NCBI GenBank assembly: GCA_965219495.1
Contig: OZ244777.1
Location: 4,617,344-4,681,343 of the forward strand
Length of the DNA: 64,000 nt
Origin: CAZPXZ01 sp965219495
GTDB lineage: Bacteria > Pseudomonadota > Alphaproteobacteria > Rhodobacterales > CAZPXZ01
Direction of reading: 5' to 3'
The position numbers were made by a program, and so were the translations under genes. The notes under the pieces were generated by a model. The model was not told the DNA's origin and ran no database searches. It worked only from the letters and a program-made list of their open reading frames with translations. The first letter of the stretch is position 1. Each line of letters opens with the position of its first letter. Shown here one piece after another: positions 1 through 8,438 of this stretch.

Positions 1-263
1 CGCTCTATGACGGCGTCGGGAAGTATCCGGAGATACCGGTGATGGAGGACGTCGCAATCATTCGAAGAATTGGTCGGCGGCGTCTTCAATTGCTTCCGAC
101 TGAAGCGAGCACCTATCCAGAGCGCTATCTTCAGGAAGGCTGGATGAACCGGGGCGCACGAAATCTGTGCTGTATCGTGATGTACGCGCTCGGCGTTTCA
201 CCGACGCGAATCGCAAATTTCTATTTTCGGCGGATACCTGGCGAAAGAACCAGCGATTCATGA
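1..263 (+). CDS. Family 2 glycosyltransferase, C-terminal end (partial)
   Basis: The gene starts before the window; its frame is open from base 3 to a TGA at 261-263, giving about 86 residues. The visible part resembles the C-terminal end of TIGR04283-type glycosyltransferases: an M-E-D acidic motif, an R-R-I-G turn, LLP, EGWMNRGARN and a hydrophobic YALGVSP helix. These proteins carry a GT-A fold and use a nucleotide sugar; the acceptor is generally not known. The stop overlaps the start of the next gene (ATGA), a TIGR04282-type transferase, and the two families commonly occur as a pair, which supports the call. The catalytic N-terminal part cannot be seen. Confidence 0.7.
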   Translation, partial: LYDGVGKYPEIPVMEDVAIIRRIGRRRLQLLPTEASTYPERYLQEGWMNRGARNLCCIVMYALGVSPTRIANFYFRRIPGERTSDS

Positions 264-883
264 GTCAGCGCAAGCGGACTCGCATCCGCAAGAACAGGCT
301 GGTGGTGTTCACCCGGGAGCCGATAATGGGGAGTGTGAAAACGCGGCTTGCCAGGGATGCGGGATGGGTGGCCGCCACTTGGTGGTACCGACATACGGTA
401 AAGCGAATTCTGAGGAGACTGGAGCACGATTCCCGGTGGGAATTCTGGATAGCGGTTACGCCGGATCGCTCGGGAATGGCGAGTTGTTTCTGGCCCCGGA
501 ATGTTCTTCGTCTGCCGCAGGGCGGCGGCGATCTCGGAGAGCGGCTGGCGCGGGTGCTGGGTGGAATGAAGCCTGGGCCGGTGCTGGTTGTGGGCTCGGA
601 TATTCCGGCGCTTGGAGCAGAGGAAGTCATGCGGGCGTTTCGCGTTCTGGGCGGCGTTTCGATTGTCCTCGGGCCTTGTTCCGACGGTGGATTCTGGGCA
701 ATCGGGCATCGCGCGAGCCCGCGCCGCCTGCATCGGGACGCGCTAGAGGGAATTCGCTGGTCCGGGCCGTATGCGCTGTCCGACACCGAGAGGAAGCTCC
801 AAGGTTGGGGAGAACTTGCACACCTGCAGTGGTTGGATGACGTGGATACGGCGGAAGATCTCCAACGGCTCACCCGTCTGTAG
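260..883 (+). CDS. TIGR04282-type (DUF2064) nucleotidyl/glycosyltransferase
   Basis: This 207-residue protein has the DUF2064 signature: FTREP near residue 17, KTRLA near 28, GSDIPAL near 114 and a GPCSDGGFWAIG block near 140. The fold is a GT-A type NTP-sugar transferase; exact substrates of the family are not established. The ATG at 260 was chosen because it overlaps the upstream glycosyltransferase stop by four bases and places the conserved VVFTREP strand at the usual distance from the N terminus. An upstream in-frame ATG at 167 would lie deep inside the previous gene. The two genes are probably co-translated and may act on one glycolipid or glycan. Confidence 0.8.
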   Translation: MSQRKRTRIRKNRLVVFTREPIMGSVKTRLARDAGWVAATWWYRHTVKRILRRLEHDSRWEFWIAVTPDRSGMASCFWPRNVLRLPQGGGDLGERLARVLGGMKPGPVLVVGSDIPALGAEEVMRAFRVLGGVSIVLGPCSDGGFWAIGHRASPRRLHRDALEGIRWSGPYALSDTERKLQGWGELAHLQWLDDVDTAEDLQRLTRL

Positions 884-949
884 TTGAAAAGAAGGGGCTT
901 CCTGCACTTGATTACTCTCTTGGAGGCAGGTGCGGTTCGGTGAACCGGA

Positions 950-1092
950 AAGGAGACTGAGGGCGTCGGTTCCGGTGACGCGCCTCGCAGCCGCTAACCG
1001 GTTCGCGGATGGGGAATCGAGGGAAACTGCTTCCCGTGGGCCGGCAAGAGGAAGGCGAAGGGGCGGGAGAACCAAACCTCGGCGCGAAACAG
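950..1092 (+). repeat. Dispersed intergenic repeat, copy A
   Basis: This non-coding stretch between the DUF2064 gene and moaB resembles the stretch at 12383-12537 in the same orientation. Shared blocks, in order, are CCGGTGA plus a CT-rich GCAGC, a GGGAAAC-GC-TTCCC hairpin (1021-1035 here), GCCGGCAAG and GGAAGGCGAAGG, then CCTCGGCG. The hairpin stem is identical and only the loop differs between the copies. No protein-coding reading is convincing on either strand. The element could be a MITE-like repeat or a structured RNA. Confidence 0.6.
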
Positions 1093-1143
1093 GGCCATTG
1101 CGCATGGGGTGTCGCGCACGCGAATTCCAGGAGGGATTTTGGG

Positions 1144-1692
1144 TTACCGGGAACTGCCGGCGTGCTGCTCCAGGAGGCGCGGCATGATTTCTACCAGGTT
1201 GCAAGGCCTGTGCCGGTAGTCGAGCTGGGCAGCGAGAACGCCGTCCCATCCGTCGCGGCAGGCGCCGGGTGAACCGGGAAGGGCAAAAAGATAGGTCCCG
1301 TTCGCCACTCCGGCGCAGGCCCGCGACTGAATCGTGGAAGTGCCGATCTTCTTCCAGGAAACCATGTGAAAGGCGGCGGAGAATCCATCAATTTCCTTTT
1401 CATAGAGCGACCGGTGCGCTTCGACGGTAACGTCCCGTCCCGTCAATCCGGTTCCGCCTGTAGAAATTACCACGTCGATCCCCTTCATGGCGATCCAGGA
1501 CGCGAGACGTGCGGCGATTTCCGCCTGCTCGTCGGCAACGATTCCGCGAGCAGCAAGGACATGTCCCGCTCTTCGGATGCGTTCCGCCAGCAAGTCCCCC
1601 GACCTGTCGTCGGAAAGTGTGCGGGAATCGGAAACCGTCAGCAACGCGATCCTGACCGGCACGAATTCGCGAACGGCAACGTCTTCAGCCAT
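1144..1692 (-). CDS. moaB: Molybdenum cofactor biosynthesis protein B (MoaB/MogA family)
   Basis: The 182-residue product fits the MoaB/MogA fold that adenylylates molybdopterin before molybdate insertion (family knowledge). Visible signatures are LLTVSDSR near the N terminus, the VVISTGGTGLTGRD loop near residue 80 that binds molybdopterin, and the ALPGSPGAC block near 145. Start: the ATG at 1692 follows a GAGGAG at good spacing; an ATG nine codons upstream has no such site. The start overlaps the 3' end of the DNA glycosylase gene by 8 bases, so the two are probably translated together. MoaB and MogA differ in real activity and cannot be fully separated by eye. Confidence 0.88.
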   Translation of the reverse strand: MAEDVAVREFVPVRIALLTVSDSRTLSDDRSGDLLAERIRRAGHVLAARGIVADEQAEIAARLASWIAMKGIDVVISTGGTGLTGRDVTVEAHRSLYEKEIDGFSAAFHMVSWKKIGTSTIQSRACAGVANGTYLFALPGSPGACRDGWDGVLAAQLDYRHRPCNLVEIMPRLLEQHAGSSR

Positions 1693-2539
1693 CGGACTCT
1701 CCTCTTTCGGCTCGATCAAGCTCCTCTCGAAGAGACATCAAGTCCCTCCAGAACAAGCGCTTCATCCTTGGTGTTCGAAGCAGGAACGAGGGGTGAAACG
1801 TTGGAAGCGCCGGAATCGCGGCGCCGCCACCGCTCGGCATCCAGCGGGACCATGTGCCGCGTAGCTTTACGATACCGGTATCCGTACGGAGCAAGCTCTT
1901 GCATGCCACGTTGCCCAGCAGGATCAGGATGTCCGGCTGGGCGAGGAGGATGTGGCGTTCCGTGAACGGAAGGAGCGATTGCGCTTCCTGCACGGTGGGA
2001 GTGCGGTTTCCGGCGGGGCGCCAGAACACGATGTTGGTGATGTAGAACGCCTCTTCCGGAGATTGCGACTTGCGGCTTAGCCCCGCGTAGGAAAGCGCCA
2101 GATCCAGGAGGCGACCCGACCGGCCGACGAACGGGAGGCCCTGCTGGTCCTCTTCTGCGCCGGGAGCTTCTCCCACGATCATTACCCTCGCCGCGGGATT
2201 TCCGTCGGCGAAAACGGTGTTGATCGCCCCGGCCTTCAGGGGGCAGGAATCATAAGACTCTATGGCTTCCCGAAGCGCATCCAGGTCTTCGCAAGCAGCG
2301 GCGCAGCGTCTTGCATGATCGGCGCTTGAGTCGCGGCTGGACATGGGACGTTCGGCTTCCGGCTCTGATCGGCGGCTTGCGGCAGTCACGTTCTTGGGGG
2401 CGGTCGGTTTGTCTGGCTCAGGGGGCGTCAATTGAAACCGGTCGATCGGTTCGTTGTTCACGGCCTCGTCGGCCCCGATTTCGGCTTGCCATTGGAGCGC
2501 GGAAAGACTGGCGCGGAGTTTCGTCTGGTCTGCGGACAT
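1685..2539 (-). CDS. Uracil-DNA glycosylase, family 4-like
   Basis: The protein (284 residues) removes uracil from DNA if it behaves like family 4 UDGs. The core is clear: GEAPGAEEDQQG at 123-134 (active-site loop), LPFVGRSG directly after it, a NIVFWRPAGNRTPT block near 170 and HPSFLLR near 258. About 95 residues precede the core and look low-complexity and proline/acid-rich, as in alphaproteobacterial homologues. Oddity: only one cysteine (SCPLK, residue 99) stands at the usual N-terminal iron-sulfur ligand site, and the cysteine normally found before the PF in the 'ExxxCxPF' helix is replaced (SLLPF). The 4Fe-4S cluster may be absent. It shares a transcript with moaB. Confidence 0.85.
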   Translation of the reverse strand: MSADQTKLRASLSALQWQAEIGADEAVNNEPIDRFQLTPPEPDKPTAPKNVTAASRRSEPEAERPMSSRDSSADHARRCAAACEDLDALREAIESYDSCPLKAGAINTVFADGNPAARVMIVGEAPGAEEDQQGLPFVGRSGRLLDLALSYAGLSRKSQSPEEAFYITNIVFWRPAGNRTPTVQEAQSLLPFTERHILLAQPDILILLGNVACKSLLRTDTGIVKLRGTWSRWMPSGGGAAIPALPTFHPSFLLRTPRMKRLFWRDLMSLREELDRAERGESDG

Positions 2540-2897
2540 TCCTGAAGCGTTGCGGTCTCTGCTGGCTGGCGATGAAAAAATGGTCGTCCGGAAAGTCTTG
2601 CCGGCGGCGGTTTCGCGAAACCCATGCTACAAGCAAGCCGAGTGGACCCTCAATCGATTATGATAGGTTCAGAAGACGATCTGTCCAGCGAGAGGGAACC
2701 GGGATCCTGCCGTCCGGCGCCCAAGACCAAAGAAGCGAGATCTCGAATGGGTGTGTCGTGCGAAGCGTTCGGCTTTGTGGTCGGCGCGATAAAGCCTGGC
2801 GTGACTCGCGCGTGATGGTTTTCGGGCGGATTGCCGAAACGCGTGGGCGGCGGTACATCAACGTTGCCGCGGAATTTGCGGCGGGGGAGTACGGGGA
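2540..2897. other. Intergenic region between UDG and ETF-QO genes
   Basis: This 358-base gap separates two divergent genes and must hold both promoters. I see no convincing open frame, repeat or RNA structure. A GGGGAG Shine-Dalgarno-like stretch lies just before the ETF-QO start. Confidence 0.5.
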
Positions 2898-4559
2898 ATG
2901 GCCGAAGAAATTGCGCGGGAGCGAATGGATTACGACGTCGTAATTGTAGGCGGCGGGCCAGCGGGGCTGTCCGCGGCGATTCGTCTCAAGCAATTGGGTG
3001 GTGACGGCATTTCCGTCTGTCTGCTTGAGAAAGGCGCGGAGATCGGCGCTCACATTCTGTCGGGTGCAGTGATCGACCCGGTTGGACTCGAGGCGTTGGT
3101 GCCGGACTGGAGGGAAACGGGCTGTCCGCTCGAAACCCCCGTCCGACAGGACCGATTCATGGTGCTTGGCCCGGCCGGTTCCTTGCGGTTGCCAAACTTC
3201 ATGATGCCCCCGCTAATGAGCAATGAAGGCTGTTACATCGCTTCGCTCGGCAATGTCTGCCGCTGGCTCGGAGAGCGCGCCGAATCTTTGGGGGTTGAAG
3301 TCCTGCCCGGTTTCACGGCCTCTCAGCCGGTATTTGGCGAAAACGGGTCGGTCAGTGGCGTCGTGGCAGGCGAATTTGGGCGCGCCGCCGATGGCTCGAC
3401 CGGACCATCCTACGAGCCCGGGGTTGAACTGCACGGCAAGTATGTGTTCATTGCCGAGGGCGCCCGGGGCTCCCTGGCCAAACAACTGATCGCACGTTTC
3501 GATCTCGCTGCCGATTGCGATGTCCCGAAATTCGGTCTCGGCATGAAGGAACTCTGGGAAGTGAAGCCAGAAAATCACCGACCCGGCCATGTTACGCATA
3601 CGATGGGATGGCCTCTGGGTACGCGCGCCGGAGGAGGATCGTTCATCTATCATTTCGGCGAAAACCTGGTCTCCGTCGGATTTGTCGTGCATTTGGATTA
3701 CGCCAACCCGCATCTCTTTCCGTACATGGAATTCCAGCGTTTCAAACACCATCCGGCGGTAGCGCCAATTCTGGAGGGCGGGAGGCGAATCGCATACGGT
3801 GCCCGCGCGATTACGGAAGGCGGCTGGCAGTCGCTGCCGCGCGCGGCTTTTCCAGGCGGAATTCTGCTCGGATGTGCGGCCGGGCTGGTGAACGTTCCCC
3901 GCATCAAGGGAAGCCACAACGCGGTGCTTTCCGGGATGCTCGCGGCGGAAACCGCTCATGCGGCGCTGGGCGAGGGCAGGGGTCAGGATGAACTCGGAGA
4001 GTTTCAGCAGGCGCTGGCAGATGGTGCGATAGGCAAGGACCTGCGGCCAGTGCGCAATGTCAAACCGCTTTGGTCGCGGTTCGGCTTGCTGGGCGGACTG
4101 GCCTTGGGAGGCCTGGATATGTGGTGCGCAACTCTTTTCGGCAGGCCGATATTCGGAACGGTCCGGCATCCCAGGTCCGATGCAGCAAGCACGCAGAGCG
4201 CGGACCGGCACCGGGTTATCGAATATCCCCGGCCCGACGGAAAACTGTCCTTTGACCGCCTTACAAATGTCAGCTTTACTGGAACCAACCATGTTGAGGG
4301 ACAACCAAACCACCTGCGGCTGTCCGATGATACTGTTCCAATTCTGGTCAATCTACCTCATTACGCGGAACCCGCGCAGCGCTATTGCCCGGTCGGGGTC
4401 TATGAAATTGTGGCGAAACAGGGAGGCACAAAGCCGAGTTTTGTGATAAATTCGCAGAACTGTATTCACTGCAAGACTTGCGATATCAAGGATCCCTCCG
4501 AGAACATTACATGGACAACTCCTCAGGGCGGAGACGGCCCCAATTATCCGAACATGTGA
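2898..4559 (+). CDS. Electron transfer flavoprotein-ubiquinone oxidoreductase
   Basis: ETF-QO passes electrons from acyl-CoA and other dehydrogenases, via ETF, to membrane ubiquinone. The 553-residue length is typical. An FAD-binding DYDVVIVGGGPAGLSAA motif stands near residue 12, a second FAD-domain stretch GAHILSGAVIDP near 50, and a membrane/quinone domain in the middle. The C-terminal ferredoxin-like domain has CPVGVYE and NCIHCKTCDIKDP, which supply the four cysteines of the 4Fe-4S cluster. The start has a good ribosome site (GGGGAG). The stop overlaps the start of the TPR gene by one base (TGATG), suggesting coupled translation. Confidence 0.96.
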   Translation: MAEEIARERMDYDVVIVGGGPAGLSAAIRLKQLGGDGISVCLLEKGAEIGAHILSGAVIDPVGLEALVPDWRETGCPLETPVRQDRFMVLGPAGSLRLPNFMMPPLMSNEGCYIASLGNVCRWLGERAESLGVEVLPGFTASQPVFGENGSVSGVVAGEFGRAADGSTGPSYEPGVELHGKYVFIAEGARGSLAKQLIARFDLAADCDVPKFGLGMKELWEVKPENHRPGHVTHTMGWPLGTRAGGGSFIYHFGENLVSVGFVVHLDYANPHLFPYMEFQRFKHHPAVAPILEGGRRIAYGARAITEGGWQSLPRAAFPGGILLGCAAGLVNVPRIKGSHNAVLSGMLAAETAHAALGEGRGQDELGEFQQALADGAIGKDLRPVRNVKPLWSRFGLLGGLALGGLDMWCATLFGRPIFGTVRHPRSDAASTQSADRHRVIEYPRPDGKLSFDRLTNVSFTGTNHVEGQPNHLRLSDDTVPILVNLPHYAEPAQRYCPVGVYEIVAKQGGTKPSFVINSQNCIHCKTCDIKDPSENITWTTPQGGDGPNYPNM

Positions 4560-6364
4560 TGCTGCCTGATCGACCATCGGGTAGCTGGTTCTCGCGGCGT
4601 TCGGCCGCGTTCGTCCTGGTTGTTTGCACACTCTCGGTCGTGTCCTGCCCGGCGGCGCACGCGGGCGGAGATTTCGGGTCCTACTTGATCGGCCGAACAG
4701 CTTTGCTCCGGGATGATTTTACAACTGCCGCTCGAAGTTTCTCAGTTGCGATTGCCGAGAGCGAAAATTATCCGGGCGTCATTGAGGAAGCGGTCCTGGC
4801 CCAGCTCGCTGCAGGCAATGTCCGGGAAGCGGTGAGATTCGCGGAGTCGCTCGTGGCGGAAGAATACGAGAGCCATGTGGCTCGCCTTGTGCTTTATGCG
4901 GATGCCATGCGGTTAGGGGAGTACGCGACCGCACTGGAAGTCTTGGAAGGGGATGCGAGTCCGACTGCGGACTTGTTGCGACCGTGGGCTGACTTGGGAA
5001 TCGGGGAATTGGAGGGCGGCTGGACGCGACTGATCACGCCATACGTCCATCAGGACGAAAGCCAGCCGAACGAGGCAATTATTCGACTTCGCGAGTACAA
5101 CCAGGGGTTGTTTGCGCTGGCGGCGGGAATGGAGGCTGAGGGTCTCGAAGTCCTGGAGGGAATTGCGGATGTTCCATTTCTGATGACTCCGGTCGCCGTT
5201 GCTTACGCGACAAGATTTGATGAGACGGGTGCGCGCGCAATGTATCTCGACGCAATCCGGCGCGACCCGAATTCGGGAAGATTGCGCGAAGCGTTTCTTG
5301 GAGGGGATGTGATTCACATTTTCTCCAGTGGCAGTTCGGCACCGGTCGACGGGGTAGTCGAATCCCTTCTCGCCAACGGCCGCCTCGGTATGTCTCAACG
5401 CCGCGGCTTTTATTCACTGCTGCTGTTCCGGTTGGCGGAATATCTGCGCCCCGACAACTTGAATGTAAGACTGGCGCTCGGAGATTCATTTGGGGGAAGG
5501 AATCTCTCTGACTGGGCTATGGAAGCGAGTCAGGCACAGGGTGTCGAGGGTGTGGAGCTTCGCATATCCGCGGCGCGCGCGCTGCTTGAGGTCGGGCAGA
5601 ATTCGGATGCCTACGAAAACTTGGAGCAGTTGGTGCTGCAATTCCCCGACAGTCCGGTTGTCCATTACGCACGTGGCACGGTTCACCGTTGGTCCGAAAG
5701 TTATGAGGTTGCGCGGGAGGCATACACGCAGGTACTCGACCAGATCGGACATGCGCAAACTGAATTAAACCGAATTGAAACGCTGTACAGTTGGCAAGAC
5801 GTGAGTGAAATGGAACGGCTGATGGCCTTGAATATGTTGCCGTCCGATGAAAGGGAGTCGTACTTGGTGGCATTGGCCGATGTTGCCGCGTTCGAACCCA
5901 GAATGGGACGATTGTATTTCGAGCGCGGAATGTCCTCGGAGCGTCTGGGCGATTGGGCGCTCGCGGAAGCCGATCTCAAGCGATCTCTTGAACTGGACCC
6001 AGGCAATCCGAATATTGCAAACTACCTCGCCTATACCTGGGTCGACATGGGAATCAATTTGGAAACGGGCTTGGAAATGCTTGAGGCGGCATCAGCCGCC
6101 ATGCCGGAGAACGGAAACATCATCGATTCCGTCGGCTGGGCACGTTTTCGGCTGGGCGATTATGAAGGCGCGTTGAGAGATCTCGAGTATGCGGTGGAAC
6201 TCGAACCGGGCGCGCCGGAGATTTACGATCATATCGGTGACGTGCTTTGGAGGCTTGGACTGCACAAGGAAGCACGGTTTCAGTGGGAACGGGTATTGAC
6301 GTTGAACCCGGACAATTCCCTTCGTGAGGCAGTCGAAATCAAGCTCCAAGTGGGACTCCCGTAG
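4559..6364 (+). CDS. Exported TPR-repeat protein
   Basis: This 601-residue protein begins with basic residues and a hydrophobic stretch (AAFVLVVCTLSVVSC) ending in AHA-GG, a plausible Sec signal peptide cleaved near residue 36. The rest is built of tetratricopeptide-like helical pairs; the clearest lie in the C-terminal third (for example ERLGDWALAEADLKRSLELDP and RFRLGDYEGALRDLEYAVELEP-type repeats). Such proteins act as periplasmic scaffolds; no specific partner is evident. The start at 4559 was chosen for the TGATG overlap with ETF-QO and because it puts the signal peptide at the N terminus; an in-frame ATG at 4511 lies within the ETF-QO gene. The same neighbour order is common in alphaproteobacteria. 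Confidence 0.85.
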   Translation: MLPDRPSGSWFSRRSAAFVLVVCTLSVVSCPAAHAGGDFGSYLIGRTALLRDDFTTAARSFSVAIAESENYPGVIEEAVLAQLAAGNVREAVRFAESLVAEEYESHVARLVLYADAMRLGEYATALEVLEGDASPTADLLRPWADLGIGELEGGWTRLITPYVHQDESQPNEAIIRLREYNQGLFALAAGMEAEGLEVLEGIADVPFLMTPVAVAYATRFDETGARAMYLDAIRRDPNSGRLREAFLGGDVIHIFSSGSSAPVDGVVESLLANGRLGMSQRRGFYSLLLFRLAEYLRPDNLNVRLALGDSFGGRNLSDWAMEASQAQGVEGVELRISAARALLEVGQNSDAYENLEQLVLQFPDSPVVHYARGTVHRWSESYEVAREAYTQVLDQIGHAQTELNRIETLYSWQDVSEMERLMALNMLPSDERESYLVALADVAAFEPRMGRLYFERGMSSERLGDWALAEADLKRSLELDPGNPNIANYLAYTWVDMGINLETGLEMLEAASAAMPENGNIIDSVGWARFRLGDYEGALRDLEYAVELEPGAPEIYDHIGDVLWRLGLHKEARFQWERVLTLNPDNSLREAVEIKLQVGLP

Positions 6365-6375
6365 CCGGCGCAGCA

Positions 6376-7287
6376 TTGAACCACTCGTTGGATGGTGCCG
6401 GAGGCGCGACGACTCAAACGCTGGCGCGCGCCAAAGTAAACCTCTGCCTGCAAGTAACCGGCCGCCGTGTCGATGGCTTGCACTCACTCGAAAGCCTGGT
6501 GGTGTTTCCGGAATTTGGAGACGTTCTCAGCGTTTCGCCGGCACCCGAACTTGAGATGACGCTGGATCCCTCCGCTCCGTTCTCGGAGAAGGTAGAGGCT
6601 GATGAATCCAATCTGGTTTTGCGCGCGGCAAGGCGGCTCGAAGCGCGGACAGGCGAGCAGCTTGCGGTCAGATTGCATCTCTCGAAGCGGGTTCCGGTGG
6701 CCGCGGGACTAGGAGGCGGGTCCGCGGATGCGGCAGCCGTATTGCGGCTGTTGGAAAAGCGTTGTCCGGTCGCGATCGATGACGAGGAGCTCTTGGATAT
6801 CGCCCGCGAGCTTGGCGCAGATGTTCCAGCATGCCTGAGATCCCGGGCGGCATGGGTTCGTGGCGCTGGCGAATACATCGGTCCGGCGGCCGACTTGCCC
6901 CCGTTCTGGATTGTGCTGGTATATCCCGGTGTTCAAATCTCCACGCGAACCGTGTTCGAGGCCAAGGTGCAAGAAGGCCGGTACGGCGAAGGCTTGGGCC
7001 GAATGCCTGAACAATTCAGTTCGCTTGGAGCACTTGTGAAGTGGCTCCGGGAAACGCGGAATGACTTGTGGCCAGTCACGAGGCGGCTCGTATCGGACTG
7101 CGCGCACGCGCAAGAGGTGCTGATCGACAGAGGCTCCCTCGCCGTAGGCATGTCAGGCAGCGGTTCGACGCAATTCGGCATATTTGCTGACCGCGAAGGT
7201 GCGGAACGCGCGGCTGGCGAAGCGCACGGACTTCGGCCGGGATGGTGGAGCATTGCCGCGCCGGTGTTGGGAAACAGGCTAAGATGA
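6376..7287 (+). CDS. ispE: 4-diphosphocytidyl-2-C-methyl-D-erythritol kinase
   Basis: IspE phosphorylates the 2-hydroxyl of CDP-methylerythritol in the MEP route to isoprenoids. The 303-residue sequence has the GHMP-kinase plan: ARAKVNLCL with the substrate-binding lysine near residue 20, the ATP-binding loop VPVAAGLGGGSADAA near 108-122, and a C-terminal MSGSGSTQFGIF near 255. The start codon is TTG at 6376; no better upstream start is seen, and the family usually starts close to the ARAKVN motif. It lies 11 bases after the TPR gene and ends overlapping the convergent polyprenyl synthase gene by 9 bases, so two isoprenoid genes face each other. Confidence 0.95.
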   Translation: MNHSLDGAGGATTQTLARAKVNLCLQVTGRRVDGLHSLESLVVFPEFGDVLSVSPAPELEMTLDPSAPFSEKVEADESNLVLRAARRLEARTGEQLAVRLHLSKRVPVAAGLGGGSADAAAVLRLLEKRCPVAIDDEELLDIARELGADVPACLRSRAAWVRGAGEYIGPAADLPPFWIVLVYPGVQISTRTVFEAKVQEGRYGEGLGRMPEQFSSLGALVKWLRETRNDLWPVTRRLVSDCAHAQEVLIDRGSLAVGMSGSGSTQFGIFADREGAERAAGEAHGLRPGWWSIAAPVLGNRLR

Positions 7288-8292
7288 TCGGCTGACGGCG
7301 AAGGATGGAAGGTCAGCCAACGCCCGGAGGCTGGGTGAATTCGGGACCGTTCCCAGTGCTGTTCGCGCCTGTTCGGCGTAGTCATCGGCCAAGGCGAGGG
7401 TTTTCTCAATCGCACTTGTCTGGCTCAGCAATTCTTGGGCGTGTACGAAGTCGCCCTCTCGCCGGATCCCTTCCGTGATGGTGCGGCGCCAGAATTGGCG
7501 CGCTTCTTTCGTGCCCTCTCGATAGGCGACCAGCACAGGGAGCGTCGCCTTTCCGCCGTTGAAATCGTCGCCTACAGACTTGCCCGTACTGCGTTCGCGG
7601 CCGCTGTAGTCCAATGCGTCATCTGCGAGTTGAAAGGCGACCCCGAGCGTATGCCCATAGGTGCGAAACGCTTCGGTCACATGCATTTCCGCACGAGCGA
7701 TACAGGCTCCCACCTCCGTTGCGGCAGCGAACAATGCAGCGGTTTTTGCTCCGATCATCTGGATGTAACGCTGGTCCCCCGTGTCAAGGTCATGCGTGCT
7801 TGCGGTCTGCATTACTTCGCCCTCGGCGATAACGGCAGAAGCGTCGGCAAGCACGCTCAGGACTCGCAGCGAGCTGGTATCCACCATCAATTGGAAGGAT
7901 CGACTGAACAGGAAATCGCCAACCAAGATACTGAGCTTGTTGCCCCAAACCGTATTCGCCGACGCGCGCCCGCGACGCATTGTTGAACTGTCCACGACAT
8001 CATCGTGAAGCAGTGTGGCGCTATGGATGAGTTCAACGGCAGCGGCGAGGCGAATGTGGTCCTCCCCGCGATATCCGCATGTCCGCGCAACGGCCAATGT
8101 CAACACAGGTCGCAGACGCTTTCCCCCCGCCTCGATCAAATGCCTCGCGAGTTCGGGAATCAATGGCTCGTCAGTGGTTTCCAATTTCTCGGCGAGCAAG
8201 TCGTCGACCGCACGAAGATCGTTTCCGATTGACTGGAGCACACGGCGATACGGGGATTCGTTGGCGGAAGCGCGGATTCGGTTCTGAGTCAT
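7279..8292 (-). CDS. Long-chain polyprenyl diphosphate synthase
   Basis: This trans-prenyltransferase (337 codons including the stop) extends an allylic diphosphate with IPP, most likely to make the ubiquinone side chain. It has GGKRLRP near residue 57, the first aspartate-rich motif LLHDDVVD with DDVVD at 97-101, and the second motif QLADDALDYSG near 220. The residue pattern before the first motif fits long-chain rather than farnesyl/geranyl enzymes, but octa-, nona- and decaprenyl products cannot be told apart. The ATG at 8292 was chosen since the sequence upstream of it does not resemble the family. It is divergent from the methyltransferase gene. Confidence 0.92.
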   Translation of the reverse strand: MTQNRIRASANESPYRRVLQSIGNDLRAVDDLLAEKLETTDEPLIPELARHLIEAGGKRLRPVLTLAVARTCGYRGEDHIRLAAAVELIHSATLLHDDVVDSSTMRRGRASANTVWGNKLSILVGDFLFSRSFQLMVDTSSLRVLSVLADASAVIAEGEVMQTASTHDLDTGDQRYIQMIGAKTAALFAAATEVGACIARAEMHVTEAFRTYGHTLGVAFQLADDALDYSGRERSTGKSVGDDFNGGKATLPVLVAYREGTKEARQFWRRTITEGIRREGDFVHAQELLSQTSAIEKTLALADDYAEQARTALGTVPNSPSLRALADLPSFAVSRSS

Positions 8293-8438
8293 GGGCAAAT
8301 TGGATAGTCTCCATGAATCATGGCCGAGGGGCAATTGCGCAGGCGCGCCGCAAGAACATGTTCGGCAGTGTAGTTTGCGCCGCTCGGGGGATATACGGTG
8401 TGGGCATCGCAACGTCCACTGAGGGGAATTCGCGACTG

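Noticed and set aside
950..1092. Cobalamin riboswitch candidate (CCGGTGA and GGAAGG blocks)
   Set aside because: Order and spacing of the conserved boxes do not fit on either strand, and no B12-related gene follows.
3213..4313. 366-codon minus-strand frame opposite ETF-QO
   Set aside because: Shadow of a well-supported gene.
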